A DNA stretch of 64,000 nt from Methylocystis sp. (GTDB taxonomy: Bacteria > Pseudomonadota > Alphaproteobacteria > Rhizobiales > Beijerinckiaceae), in the NCBI RefSeq assembly GCF_021731785.1, contig NZ_JAKFWS010000016.1:1-64000 (forward strand), written 5' to 3'. The notes beneath the pieces were generated by a model. That model saw only the letters and a program-made list of their open reading frames with translations, was not told the origin of the DNA and searched no databases. The translations under genes were made by a program, and so were the position numbers. Below, piece after piece: positions 28,270-36,572 of the stretch; the first letter of the stretch is position 1; every line of letters begins with the position of its first letter.

Positions 28270-29151
28270 ATGCAGGGGGCGGGCGGACGGTCGAGTCAGC
28301 TGATCGAGAGTGAAACGCGTCGCCGCGTTCATGAGATCGTGCGGAGCCGCATGACCTATGACGTCCAGACCTTGGTCGAACACTTCGTCGAAGACGTCGA
28401 ACTGAACTACAACTGTTCACGGCTTGGCGTGCTGCCGCCGGGACAGTGGCGCGGGCGAGATGCGCTGCGCGCTCATTTGCGTCGCGTCGATGTCGACTAT
28501 GAACCAATTGACGCGGAAATTCTCTCGGTTCTGGTCGAAGGCGACAACACGGCGTTGCGTTGGCTGAGCAGTTGGCGTCACCGCGCGACGGGCCGGATCC
28601 ACCGCATGGACATGGCGCATTTTCTGCGTTGGCGGAACGGGCTGGTTTCGGAAATGTATGAGTTCCGGGACCATCGTTGCGTTTCGCGCGGAGCGGATTA
28701 CTTGCCGCAAAGTCTCGACGAAATTCTCAATCCTCGCGGCCCGGGACTGCCGCGTGATGAAATGGCGCGCCGGCTCGTCGCTATGAGCAACTTCTCGTGC
28801 GGGCCCGACATCGCGCTGTTTCGCGAAATATGTTCACCCGACGTGGTGTGCGAATTCGTTGGCGACAGGGCGACGATCTCACATGCGGGGCGACATCGCG
28901 GCGTCGAGGCGCTGGTCAACATCGTGCGCAGCATCGGAATGGAATTCGAGCAATTGGGACATGCGACCCCCGACGAGGTCATCGTCGACGGCGGAACCGC
29001 AGCGACGCGTCGAACCGTCGAATGGCGCCACCGCGGCACCGGCCGTCGCGGTCAGGTTCAGCTCGCAGATTTCGTGCGCTACGAGGACGGCCGCATCGTC
29101 GAACTCGTCGAATTTCGTGACAGCGTGGCGCTTCTGCAGATGCAGGCTTGA
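28270..29151 (+). CDS. Protein with two SnoaL-like (NTF2-fold) domains
   Basis: 293 residues made of two similar NTF2-like halves, about 15-140 and 160-290. Each half contains a helix with a FxEDVE/FxxICSPDV-like element, a RGRDALRAHLRRV or HRGVEALVNIVRS helix, a WRHRxTGR strand and a closing DFxR(Y/W)xxGxxxExxEFRD stretch. SnoaL-fold proteins are ketosteroid-isomerase-like enzymes or binding proteins; catalytic residues cannot be assigned. GGGGGATGA lies before the ATG. The NUDIX gene follows after 61 bases. Confidence 0.75.
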   Translation: MQGAGGRSSQLIESETRRRVHEIVRSRMTYDVQTLVEHFVEDVELNYNCSRLGVLPPGQWRGRDALRAHLRRVDVDYEPIDAEILSVLVEGDNTALRWLSSWRHRATGRIHRMDMAHFLRWRNGLVSEMYEFRDHRCVSRGADYLPQSLDEILNPRGPGLPRDEMARRLVAMSNFSCGPDIALFREICSPDVVCEFVGDRATISHAGRHRGVEALVNIVRSIGMEFEQLGHATPDEVIVDGGTAATRRTVEWRHRGTGRRGQVQLADFVRYEDGRIVELVEFRDSVALLQMQA

Positions 29152-29212
29152 CGAGGCGCCGCGACATGCATTCCTCGGCGCGACGCCAGTGCGGTCAAGG
29201 AGCGGTCCGCCT

Positions 29213-29959
29213 GTGACTCTCGAAATCGTGGACGTCGACCGGCTTGAGTGTCGCATTGTCGATCATCGCTGGGGCTTCGCGGAAGAGCGGTCCGCCATGA
29301 TCGACGATCACTGGGAGGAGCGCCGGCGCGCCAATCCGGCGCTCTACGATGGTTCCGTGTTGCTCGCCTGTCGCGTCGCGCGGGTGATCGGCGAGGATGG
29401 CGCGCGCATCCTGCGCATGTCGCTCTTCAAAACCCGCTTCTCGCGCTTTCTCGTCTGGCGCGATCTCGGCTGGCCGGACAAATCCATCTATAACTGCTTC
29501 TCGATGCCGGCGGTCCGCGCTCGCGACGGCGCCTACCTCCTTGGCGAAATGGGGCCAAGCCACTCATTCGCCGGCCAACTCTATTTTCCCTGCGGCACGC
29601 CCGATCCTTCCGACATCGTCGCGGGCGGCTGCGTCGACCTTGAAGGCAGTCTCGTGCGTGAACTCGCGGAAGAGACGGGCCTCGAAGCGACGGCGGCGCG
29701 CGCGGCCGCGAACTGGACGGTCGTTTTCGATCGGCAGAATATCGCCTGCATCAAGAGACTGGATTTTGATGCGCCTTCGCAGGCCCTCGCCGCGAAAGTG
29801 AAGGCCTTTCTAGCGGTTGAGCGCGCGCCTGAACTGGCGGACGCTCACATGATTTCCAGTCCGGAGGCGCTGTCAGACGCTCGGCTGCCCGTGTTCATGG
29901 TGGCTTATCTTATGCGCGCGCTTGGAGGAGCGGATGAAATTCCGCGCCGCGCGGGTTAA
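29213..29959 (+). CDS. NUDIX hydrolase family protein
   Basis: 248-residue protein starting at a GTG with AAGGAG ten bases upstream (29198-29203). The NUDIX box GCVDLEGSLVRELAEETGLE (about residues 138-157) keeps the REL-EETGL core that binds Mg2+, while the usual first Gly region is preserved as GGCVD. A long N-terminal part (HRWGFAEERSAMIDDHWEER, then DGSVLLACRVARV) precedes the NUDIX core. The substrate is unknown; it probably hydrolyses a nucleotide-linked compound. It is followed two bases later by aroKB. Confidence 0.82.
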   Translation: MTLEIVDVDRLECRIVDHRWGFAEERSAMIDDHWEERRRANPALYDGSVLLACRVARVIGEDGARILRMSLFKTRFSRFLVWRDLGWPDKSIYNCFSMPAVRARDGAYLLGEMGPSHSFAGQLYFPCGTPDPSDIVAGGCVDLEGSLVRELAEETGLEATAARAAANWTVVFDRQNIACIKRLDFDAPSQALAAKVKAFLAVERAPELADAHMISSPEALSDARLPVFMVAYLMRALGGADEIPRRAG

Positions 29960-29961
29960 AT

Positions 29962-31779
29962 GTGGCGCAAATGACTCGACCGCCATGCTCCGGCGTCGTC
30001 CTGCCGGCTCCTCAAGCGCCAAATGACGCGCGCGTTTTTTCCGTTCGCGCGGCGCTTGACGGTCGAGCGATTGTGCTCGTCGGCATGATGGGCTCGGGAA
30101 AAAGCGCCATCGGTCAGAGGCTCGCGGCGCGGCTGGGCCTGCCCTTCGTCGACGCCGACGCGGAGATCGTCGCCGCGGCCGGCATGTCCATCCCAGAGAT
30201 TTTCGCCAAATATGGCGAGCGCTACTTCCGCGACGGCGAACGTCGCGTGATCATGCGCCTCTTAAACGGCGGCCCGATCGTGCTGGCGACCGGCGGCGGG
30301 GCGTTTCTCGACCCGCGCACCCGCGACCGCATCGCCGAGCGGGGCGTATCGATATGGCTCGACGCCGATCTCAAAATCCTGTTGAAGCGCGTGCGCCGCA
30401 AGAGCGATCGGCCCTTGCTGCAGACGGACGATCCCGAGGAAACGCTGCGCAAGCTGATCGAGGCGCGCCGCCCCGTATACGAATTGGCCGATCTTCGTGT
30501 CGAGTCGCGGGAAATTCCTCAGGACGCGATGGCGGATGATACGCTCGCCGTTCTTGCCGCTGAGCTGCCGCGGATCGAGGAGCTCAGACGGCGCGCGCAA
30601 AGCAAAGGTTTCGCCAAAGCCATGATTCACCTTCATCCCGCGCGCGCGGAAGGCGAAGAAGCCACTCGTCAGGAGACCGTGCGGGTCACCCTTGGCGGGC
30701 GCTCCTATGACATTCTTATCGGCGACGGGCTGCTGCAGCGAGCCGGCGAGCTTGTCGCGGGGATCGCTCCCGGCGCAGCTTGCGCGATCATCACCGACGA
30801 GAACGTCGCGAGACTGCACCTTCCAACAGTCGAACAGAGCCTGAAGGGCGCCGGGCTGGCGACGACGACGATCATCGTTCCGCCGGGCGAAGCGTCGAAA
30901 TCGCTTTCGGTCTTTGGCCGCGTCTGCGACGACGTGCTGGCCGCCAGGATCGAGAGACGCGACCTGATTGTCGCGCTTGGTGGCGGCGTCGTCGGCGATC
31001 TGGCGGGTTTCGTCGCGGCGAGCGTGCGCCGCGGCTCGCGCTTCGTGCAAATTCCGACGACGCTGCTGTCCCAGGTCGATTCTTCGGTCGGCGGCAAAAC
31101 CGGGATCAATTCCCGGCACGGCAAAAATCTCATCGGCGCTTTCCATCAGCCGTCCCTGGTTCTGGCCGACGTCGATACGCTGCGGACATTGCCGCTGCGC
31201 GAGTTTCGCGCCGGCTATGCCGAGATCGTGAAATATGGACTTATCGGCGACGCCCGTTTTTTCGACTGGCTCGAAGCGGACGCGGACGCCGTTTTCCACA
31301 GTCAGGCGGAGCAGATTTGCGCGGTCGCGGTGAGCTGCGAGACCAAAGCCACGATCGTCGCGCGCGACGAAACCGAGCAGGGCGAACGGGCGCTTCTCAA
31401 TCTCGGCCACACATTCGGCCACGCGTTCGAGAGCCTGACTGATTATGACAGCGCACGCCTCGTCCATGGCGAGGGCGTCGCGATTGGGATGGTTTGCGCA
31501 GCGCGCTTCTCGGCGCGCCGTGGCCTCTGCGCCGCGGCCGTGGCGGAGCGTGTCGAGCGCCATCTGAAGGCCGTGGGCTTGCCGACCAAAATCCGCGACA
31601 TTCCGGATTGGCGCGATGACCCGCAGACGATTCTCGACGCGATGTATCAGGACAAAAAGGTGGAGCGCGGCGCTCTTACCTTCGTTCTCCTGCGCGGCAT
31701 TGGCGAGGCGTTCATCGCGAAATCCGTCGACGCCGCTGAGGTGCTTGCTTTTCTCAAAGACGAGTTGAATCGGACATAG
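29962..31779 (+). CDS. aroKB: Fused shikimate kinase / 3-dehydroquinate synthase
   Basis: 605 residues combining two chorismate-pathway enzymes. The first part (about residues 30-200) is shikimate kinase: Walker A LVGMMGSGKSAIGQ, the shikimate-binding FVDADAEI, LATGGGAFLD and the lid region RPLL. The second part (about 230-605) is 3-dehydroquinate synthase: NAD motif GGGVVGDLAGFVAA, substrate Lys in DSSVGGKTGIN, zinc ligands in NLGHTFGHAFE and RLVHGEGVAIGM. In most bacteria aroK and aroB are separate adjacent genes; here there is one frame with no intervening stop. The GTG start at 29962 or the ATG at 29971 both fit. Confidence 0.93.
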   Translation: MAQMTRPPCSGVVLPAPQAPNDARVFSVRAALDGRAIVLVGMMGSGKSAIGQRLAARLGLPFVDADAEIVAAAGMSIPEIFAKYGERYFRDGERRVIMRLLNGGPIVLATGGGAFLDPRTRDRIAERGVSIWLDADLKILLKRVRRKSDRPLLQTDDPEETLRKLIEARRPVYELADLRVESREIPQDAMADDTLAVLAAELPRIEELRRRAQSKGFAKAMIHLHPARAEGEEATRQETVRVTLGGRSYDILIGDGLLQRAGELVAGIAPGAACAIITDENVARLHLPTVEQSLKGAGLATTTIIVPPGEASKSLSVFGRVCDDVLAARIERRDLIVALGGGVVGDLAGFVAASVRRGSRFVQIPTTLLSQVDSSVGGKTGINSRHGKNLIGAFHQPSLVLADVDTLRTLPLREFRAGYAEIVKYGLIGDARFFDWLEADADAVFHSQAEQICAVAVSCETKATIVARDETEQGERALLNLGHTFGHAFESLTDYDSARLVHGEGVAIGMVCAARFSARRGLCAAAVAERVERHLKAVGLPTKIRDIPDWRDDPQTILDAMYQDKKVERGALTFVLLRGIGEAFIAKSVDAAEVLAFLKDELNRT

Positions 31780-31783
31780 TCCC

Positions 31784-33079
31784 ATGCATGGCCTCGAGAC
31801 CGGCGCACCGCAGGTCGACATATGGACTGCGGTTGTCATCGTCGCGATCTGCGTCTTCCTTTCGGCGTTCTTTGCAGGGTCGGAGACGGCGCTCACCGCC
31901 GCATCGCATGCCCGTATGCATTCTCTCGAAAAGGAGGGCGACAAGCGCGCCGCGGCGGTGAACCGCCTGCTGCGCCAGCGCAACCGGATGATCGCCGCGC
32001 TGCTGCTTGGCGGCACGCTGGTCAATATCGGTGGTTCCGCTTTCACCACGAGCGTTCTCGTTGTCGTCGCCGGCGACAATGGCGCGATCTATGCGACCAT
32101 CATCATGACCGTGCTGCTGCTGGTGTTCGCCGAGGTTTTGCCGAAGACGCTGGCAATCAATCATCCGGACGAGACGTCCTTGCGCGTCGCGAAATTTATC
32201 GCGCCCTTCGTGCGCATCGTGGGCCCGCTGCTCGCCGGCGTCGAATATGTCGTGCTCATGGTGTTGAAGATGGTGGGAGTGGAAGTCGGCCACGGTCGAA
32301 CCGTGCTTTCGCCATATGACGAATTGAAAAGCGCCGTCGATATTCTGCATGAAGAAGGCAACGTCGAACGCTCCGCGCGCGATATGTTCGGCGGCGTCCT
32401 CGATTTGCAGGTGCTGCATGTTTCGGACGTGATGATCCACCGCACCAAGATGCGCACGATCGACGCCGATCTGCCGCCGGCGCAAATCGTGCGCGAAGTG
32501 CTGTCCTCGCCATTCACCCGCATGCCGCTCTGGCGCGAGCGACCGGATAATTTTGTCGGCGTCCTTCATTCGAAGGACATGTTGCGGGCGTTGAACGCCG
32601 CTGGCGGCGACGCCGCGAAAATCAGCGTCGACGACGTAATGCTCGCGCCTTGGTTTGTGCCCGAGGCGACGACGCTCGAGGATCAGCTCGAAGCCTTTCT
32701 CAAGCGCAAGACCCATTTCGCTTTGGTCGTCGACGAATATGGCGAGGTGATGGGACTGGTCACGCTGGAAGACATACTCGAGGAAATCGTCGGCGACATT
32801 CGTGACGAACATGATCTCGCCGTTCAGGGCGTGCGCCCGCAGCCCGATGGATCGGTGTTGGTCGACGGCGCCGTGCCGGTGCGCGACCTGAACCGCGTCA
32901 TGGACTGGGAATTGCCCGATGAGGAAGCGACGACGATCGCCGGCCTCGTGATCCATGAGGCCGGAGCGATTCCTGAAGCCGGACAGGTCTTCACCTATCA
33001 CGGCTTCCGTTTCGTGGTGATGCGCAAGATCAGGAACCGCGTCACCGCGCTCAAGGTGACGCCGCAGGAAGCCGTCTGA
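31784..33079 (+). CDS. CNNM/CorC-HlyC family transporter (DUF21-CBS)
   Basis: 431-residue membrane protein. A DUF21/CNNM domain with about three to four helices (residues 12-150, containing LSAFFAGSETALTAASHARM and FAEVLPKTLA), a pair of CBS domains (about 205-330, VSDVMIHRTKMRTID, then VVDEYGEVMGLVTLEDILEE) and a C-terminal CorC/HlyC domain (about 345-428). Such proteins are linked to Mg2+/Co2+ efflux or transport. It begins four bases after aroKB, so it is probably cotranscribed, a linkage seen in related genomes. Confidence 0.92.
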   Translation: MHGLETGAPQVDIWTAVVIVAICVFLSAFFAGSETALTAASHARMHSLEKEGDKRAAAVNRLLRQRNRMIAALLLGGTLVNIGGSAFTTSVLVVVAGDNGAIYATIIMTVLLLVFAEVLPKTLAINHPDETSLRVAKFIAPFVRIVGPLLAGVEYVVLMVLKMVGVEVGHGRTVLSPYDELKSAVDILHEEGNVERSARDMFGGVLDLQVLHVSDVMIHRTKMRTIDADLPPAQIVREVLSSPFTRMPLWRERPDNFVGVLHSKDMLRALNAAGGDAAKISVDDVMLAPWFVPEATTLEDQLEAFLKRKTHFALVVDEYGEVMGLVTLEDILEEIVGDIRDEHDLAVQGVRPQPDGSVLVDGAVPVRDLNRVMDWELPDEEATTIAGLVIHEAGAIPEAGQVFTYHGFRFVVMRKIRNRVTALKVTPQEAV

Positions 33080-33086
33080 GGACGTT

Positions 33087-34514
33087 TCAAATATCTGCTG
33101 AAATTTCGGCTTGCAGACCCTCGGCGCGATAGGTGAGCCTCACTTCGCCGCCCATCTGGCGCGCCAGCACATTCGTGATCAAGAAATGCCCGACGCCCGT
33201 CTGCTGCGGGTTTTCGACGGTTGGCCCGCCCGCCTCCGTCCAATTCAAGATGAGACGCGGCCGATCCCCTTCGCGATCCGCGCGCCAATCGATCGAGACC
33301 CGGCCATCGTCGTTCGACAGCGCTCCATGCTGTTCGGCGTTGACGAGCAATTCGTTGAGCGCCAAACCCAAGGCCGAAGCCACCGCGGAACGCAATTGCA
33401 CGTCTTCGCCCGATATTGAGATGCGGTCGCCATAGTCATGGCTGCCGCAGGACATCGCGACCAGGACCAGGTCTCTGAGCGGCGTCCGCTCCCATGACGT
33501 CTGCACGAGCAGCGTCGAGATGCGGCTCAAGCACTGCACGCGGTGGGAGAAACCCTGCTGAAAGCTTGAAAAGTCCGGCGCGGTTCGCGCCGTGATGTTG
33601 GCGATTCCCTGCATCATCGCGAGCGAATTGTTCACGCGATGATGCAACTCGCGGTTCATCATTTGGTTATGAATTTCTGCGTTCTTGATGTCGTCGACAT
33701 CAGTGACGGCGACGATCGCGCCGATGATCTCGCCCTGGTCGTTGCGGATCGGCGCGCCGACGATATTGATCCAGACATAGGCGCCATCGCCGCGCTCGAT
33801 CTTGCACTCGAGCTGCGGATGATCTTCGCCAGCAAGCGCTCGCGCCAGCGGATATTCCCCGCTCACGACGGGCCGGCCGTCCGGATGGATGGCGTTCCAT
33901 TGGCCATAGCTTTCCGTGCTTTCCGAATAGCGAACGGGCCGGCGCAGGATGGTTTCCATGAGGGAGTTGCCCTCGACGATGCGTCCACTTGGCGCTTCGG
34001 CAATAAGGATTCCAACGGGCACGGCGTCGAGCAGCGCGCGCAGTTGCAGATTGGCGCCGGCTCGGCTGACGACCGTCGTGGTTTTCATCAACAGGTCGTT
34101 CAACTCAGACAATCTTTTGCGTTTCGCTCGCAGACGCTCGTCGATGTCCTGAAGGCTGTGGGCGATGGCGTCGACCTCGGCGATGCCAGTGTCGCGCCAA
34201 TGCGGGTCGCCGCGCACTTCCACCGCGAGAGTCAGTTCGGCGAGTTCATGTTGCGCCTTTTGCGCTTCGCGGCGCTGCCTCGCGAGCTGGAAGATCACTG
34301 CAAGGGCGGCGGCCAGCGCGATGCTTAGAGCTACGACGACGGAGAGCCAGACCTCAGCCATTGTCGCAGCGTCGTCTGCGGCGAACGCCCCCGACGTTAG
34401 GAACAGTGTGAGCAGAGCGGTGGCCATGGCGCGGCCGGCCGCGGCTTGGCCAGCCGCGTGCTTGGTCGCTATTGGACGGGGTCGGGAACATTGACCTTCG
34501 CAGCCATTCGTCAT
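33087..34514 (-). CDS. PAS-containing HisKA_2/HWE-type sensor histidine kinase
   Basis: About 475 residues: a hydrophobic leader (MATALLTLFLTSGAFA region), a transmembrane helix (WLSVVVALSIALAAALAVIF), a coiled linker, a PAS domain (about 165-285, ALLDAVPVGILIAEA, then VWINIVGAPIRNDQGEI), a HisKA_2 phosphoacceptor helix with NRELHHRVNNSLAMMQG, and an ATPase domain (LGLALNELLVNAEQHGA, then GVGHFLITNVLARQMGG). The position downstream of ecfG, on the same strand 91 bases away, points to a PhyK-like kinase acting on PhyR. The start is uncertain: 34514 or 34427 (before MATALLTL). Confidence 0.82.
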   Translation of the reverse strand: MTNGCEGQCSRPRPIATKHAAGQAAAGRAMATALLTLFLTSGAFAADDAATMAEVWLSVVVALSIALAAALAVIFQLARQRREAQKAQHELAELTLAVEVRGDPHWRDTGIAEVDAIAHSLQDIDERLRAKRKRLSELNDLLMKTTTVVSRAGANLQLRALLDAVPVGILIAEAPSGRIVEGNSLMETILRRPVRYSESTESYGQWNAIHPDGRPVVSGEYPLARALAGEDHPQLECKIERGDGAYVWINIVGAPIRNDQGEIIGAIVAVTDVDDIKNAEIHNQMMNRELHHRVNNSLAMMQGIANITARTAPDFSSFQQGFSHRVQCLSRISTLLVQTSWERTPLRDLVLVAMSCGSHDYGDRISISGEDVQLRSAVASALGLALNELLVNAEQHGALSNDDGRVSIDWRADREGDRPRLILNWTEAGGPTVENPQQTGVGHFLITNVLARQMGGEVRLTYRAEGLQAEISADI

Positions 34515-34605
34515 CGACGCTGCCGATTGCTGGGGGACCTTCCAAGCGTAAGTTTCAGATAGAGCAAATGCTTCCCGGCGCACACCCACGCAAAGCTCCG
34601 GCCAG

Positions 34606-35160
34606 CTAAATCGCGCGGGACGGCCGCCGCGCCGCAAGGTCCGAGACGGTGGGATCTGTATCGATTTCGCTCGTGGCAAGCAGGCCCAAATGCTCGGCAA
34701 GTTTGGCGCGCGCCCGATTCAAGCGGCTCTTGACCGTGCCGATGGCGACGCCGCAAATCTCGGCGGCTTCCTCGTACGAAAGCTCGGTGATCCCGATCAT
34801 CAGCAAGATTTCCTTGTGCTCGGGCGCGAGCTTGTCCAGCGCCGCCTGAACGTCGGTGAGGGTCAGCGCCGACTCCTGGCCGCCCTTCACAGGAATCTGC
34901 TGGGCGAGGAGATTGTCGCTGTCCTGCACTTCCCGCGAGCGCTTGCGATAAGCTGAAAAATAGGTGTTGCGCAGGATGGTCACCAGCCAAGCGCGCAGGT
35001 TGGTATTCGGCTGGAAGGAATCGGCGTGTGACCAAGCCTTGACCAGAGCGTCCTGAACCAAATCGTCGGCAAGGCTATGTGAGCCGCAAAGCGAAATGGC
35101 GAAGGCGCGCAGATAGGGCATCTGCGCCACAATCTGATCTCCAAAGGATTCTTCGGTCAT
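34606..35160 (-). CDS. ecfG: General stress response sigma factor EcfG
   Basis: 184-residue ECF sigma factor. The sigma-2 domain (about residues 12-75: PYLRAFAISLCGSHSLADDL, then KAWSHADSFQPNTNLRAWLV) and sigma-4 domain (about 105-165: LDKLAPEHKEILLMIGITEL, then GVAIGTVKSRLNRARAKLAE) are complete. Family and neighbourhood identify the ECF15/EcfG group, which directs the alphaproteobacterial general stress response at GGAAC/CGTT promoters. Its start overlaps the nepR stop (ATGA), giving translational coupling to its own anti-sigma factor. Confidence 0.95.
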   Translation of the reverse strand: MTEESFGDQIVAQMPYLRAFAISLCGSHSLADDLVQDALVKAWSHADSFQPNTNLRAWLVTILRNTYFSAYRKRSREVQDSDNLLAQQIPVKGGQESALTLTDVQAALDKLAPEHKEILLMIGITELSYEEAAEICGVAIGTVKSRLNRARAKLAEHLGLLATSEIDTDPTVSDLAARRPSRAI

Positions 35161-35405
35161 TTCTTTTCGCGCTGTTTGGCTTCCAGCTTGGCCAGCAGCA
35201 CAGTAAATTTGTCTGGAATTGGTTGATGAATCAGATCATCGCAATAGGCTCGAAACACTCGCCCGAGCTGATCTTGAATTTTTGGATCCAGCGCGACTCC
35301 GTCAACGACGGAGCCGTCAATATCGTTCTCAGGAGCCCTATTAGGATCAGATTCCGCGTCGCGGCATGGGCCATCGTTATCGTGCTGATTTTCGCGTTGG
35401 CTCAT
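35157..35405 (-). CDS. nepR: Anti-sigma factor NepR
   Basis: 82-residue protein with an acidic, disordered first half and the NepR helix pair at the end: DPKIQDQLGRVFRAYCDDLI, then HQPIPDKFTVLLAKLEAK. NepR sequesters EcfG until phosphorylated PhyR, a sigma mimic, pulls it away. The ATG at 35405 is chosen; a longer frame reaching 35459 would add an Arg-rich leader. An EcfG-type promoter lies about 70 bases upstream, suggesting autoregulation. Confidence 0.92.
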   Translation of the reverse strand: MSQRENQHDNDGPCRDAESDPNRAPENDIDGSVVDGVALDPKIQDQLGRVFRAYCDDLIHQPIPDKFTVLLAKLEAKQREKK

Positions 35406-35474
35406 TCTCGACCCCGAGGTCACCTCGAGACTGCCCCGAACCCGGGGTGCCGCGCGCACGACTTCCCTTGTTCA

Positions 35475-35499
35475 AACGCGTAGGAACACTAATTGTTCC
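35475..35499 (-). promoter_or_regulatory. EcfG-dependent promoter of nepR-ecfG
   Basis: On the minus strand GGAAC (35495-35499) is followed by 16 bases and CGTT (35475-35478), exactly the known EcfG consensus and spacing. It faces nepR. The -35 element is half of a perfect inverted repeat GGAACA-CTAAT-TGTTCC (35483-35499), so a plus-strand GGAAC also faces phyR, but no CGTT is found at the right distance on that side. Confidence 0.8.
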
Positions 35500-35585
35500 G
35501 TAATTGCAACCGACGACCAAAGACCGTGATATATCAGACGGCGCGCTGATTGACTTCGCCGTTTGGCCGGCAATAGGATGAAACT

Positions 35586-36377
35586 ATGAATCTTTCCCGT
35601 GAAATCGCGGTGCACTTGCCGTATTTGCGCCGCTTCGCTCGGGCGCTTTGCGGCTCGCAAAGAAGCGGCGACGCCTATGTCGTCGCCACGCTCGAAGCGT
35701 TGGTCGCGGACCCCGATGCTTTCCCCGAAAATATGTCGCCAAAAGTCGGGCTTTACCATCTGTTCATGGCGTCCTGGTCATCGATCCGGCTGAACACCGA
35801 GCCGTCGCCCAATACCGACGAAATTTCAGCGGCGCAGCGCAATATAAGCATGCTGACGCCGCGTTCGCGGCAGGCCTTTTTGCTGCGCACTGTGGAAGGC
35901 TTTTCGGTCGAAGACGTCGCCGCGATTCTGGGCGTGACCCAAGAAGAAGTTGAAGCGCTCGTGACGGACGCTGGCCGCGAAATCGCCGAGCGCGTCGCGA
36001 CGGACGTGCTGATTATCGAGGATGAGTCGCTTATTGCGCAGGACATCGAATTCATTGCGCGCGATCTCGGCCATCGCGTCATCGGCGTCGCGCGCACGCA
36101 TCAAGAGGCGCTGGAGCTCGCCAAGCGTCAGCGGCCCGGACTGATCCTCGCCGACATTCAGCTCGCCGACGGCAGTTCGGGTCTGAACGCCGTCAACGAA
36201 ATGCTCGAAAGTTTTGACGCGCCGGTCATTTTCATCACCGCATTTCCGGAGCGGCTGCTGACCGGAGAACGGCCGGAGCCCGCCTTTCTCATCAGCAAGC
36301 CCTACAAGGTCGATACGGTCAAGGCCACGATCAGCCAGGCGCTGTTCTTTGAGCGCAAGGCGTCTCGCGCGGCCTAG
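35586..36377 (+). CDS. phyR: General stress response regulator PhyR
   Basis: 263-residue sigma-mimic response regulator. The N-terminal ECF-like half (about residues 1-135: EIAVHLPYLRRFARALCGSQ, then SRQAFLLRTVEGFSVEDVAA) imitates EcfG and binds NepR. The C-terminal receiver domain (about 138-258) has the acidic pair DVLIIEDES, the phosphoacceptor Asp190 in LILADIQLADG, and the conserved Thr and Lys regions VIFITAFPE and LISKPYK. It is divergent from nepR-ecfG. Phosphorylation by an HWE-type kinase, perhaps the one at 33087-34514, would release EcfG. Confidence 0.95.
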   Translation: MNLSREIAVHLPYLRRFARALCGSQRSGDAYVVATLEALVADPDAFPENMSPKVGLYHLFMASWSSIRLNTEPSPNTDEISAAQRNISMLTPRSRQAFLLRTVEGFSVEDVAAILGVTQEEVEALVTDAGREIAERVATDVLIIEDESLIAQDIEFIARDLGHRVIGVARTHQEALELAKRQRPGLILADIQLADGSSGLNAVNEMLESFDAPVIFITAFPERLLTGERPEPAFLISKPYKVDTVKATISQALFFERKASRAA

Positions 36378-36513
36378 ATCACGCTGGTTTTGCGCAGAAT
36401 CTCCGCGACCCAACCATTCTTGCATCTCGTTCCACGAAAGCGGCGCCTGAAAGCTGTAGTCTCGCGTTGTTTGGCGCGCCATATAGGGGCGTGAGCACGC
36501 GAAGCGCGGCAAG

Positions 36514-36563
36514 CCGCTTGAAATGAGCCCCTTCGCTCGCATCGAGCGCTCAAGCGGAGGGGC
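36514..36563 (+). promoter_or_regulatory. Structured leader that can hide the ribosome-binding site of the ABC exporter gene
   Basis: CCGCTTGA (36514-36521) pairs with TCAAGCGG (36550-36557), enclosing the perfect hairpin CGCTCG-CAT-CGAGCG (36534-36548). Alternatively, GCCCCT (36527-36532) can pair with AGGGGC (36558-36563), which is the GGAGGGG Shine-Dalgarno of the next gene. The two folds are mutually exclusive or form a pseudoknot, so this could be an RNA control element. It could also be a chance GC-rich structure. Confidence 0.4.
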
Positions 36564-36572
36564 GCATTAACA

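Noticed and set aside
30262..32079. Minus-strand frame of about 600 codons opposite aroKB
   Set aside because: It is antisense to two enzymes with complete active sites and contains no recognisable feature.
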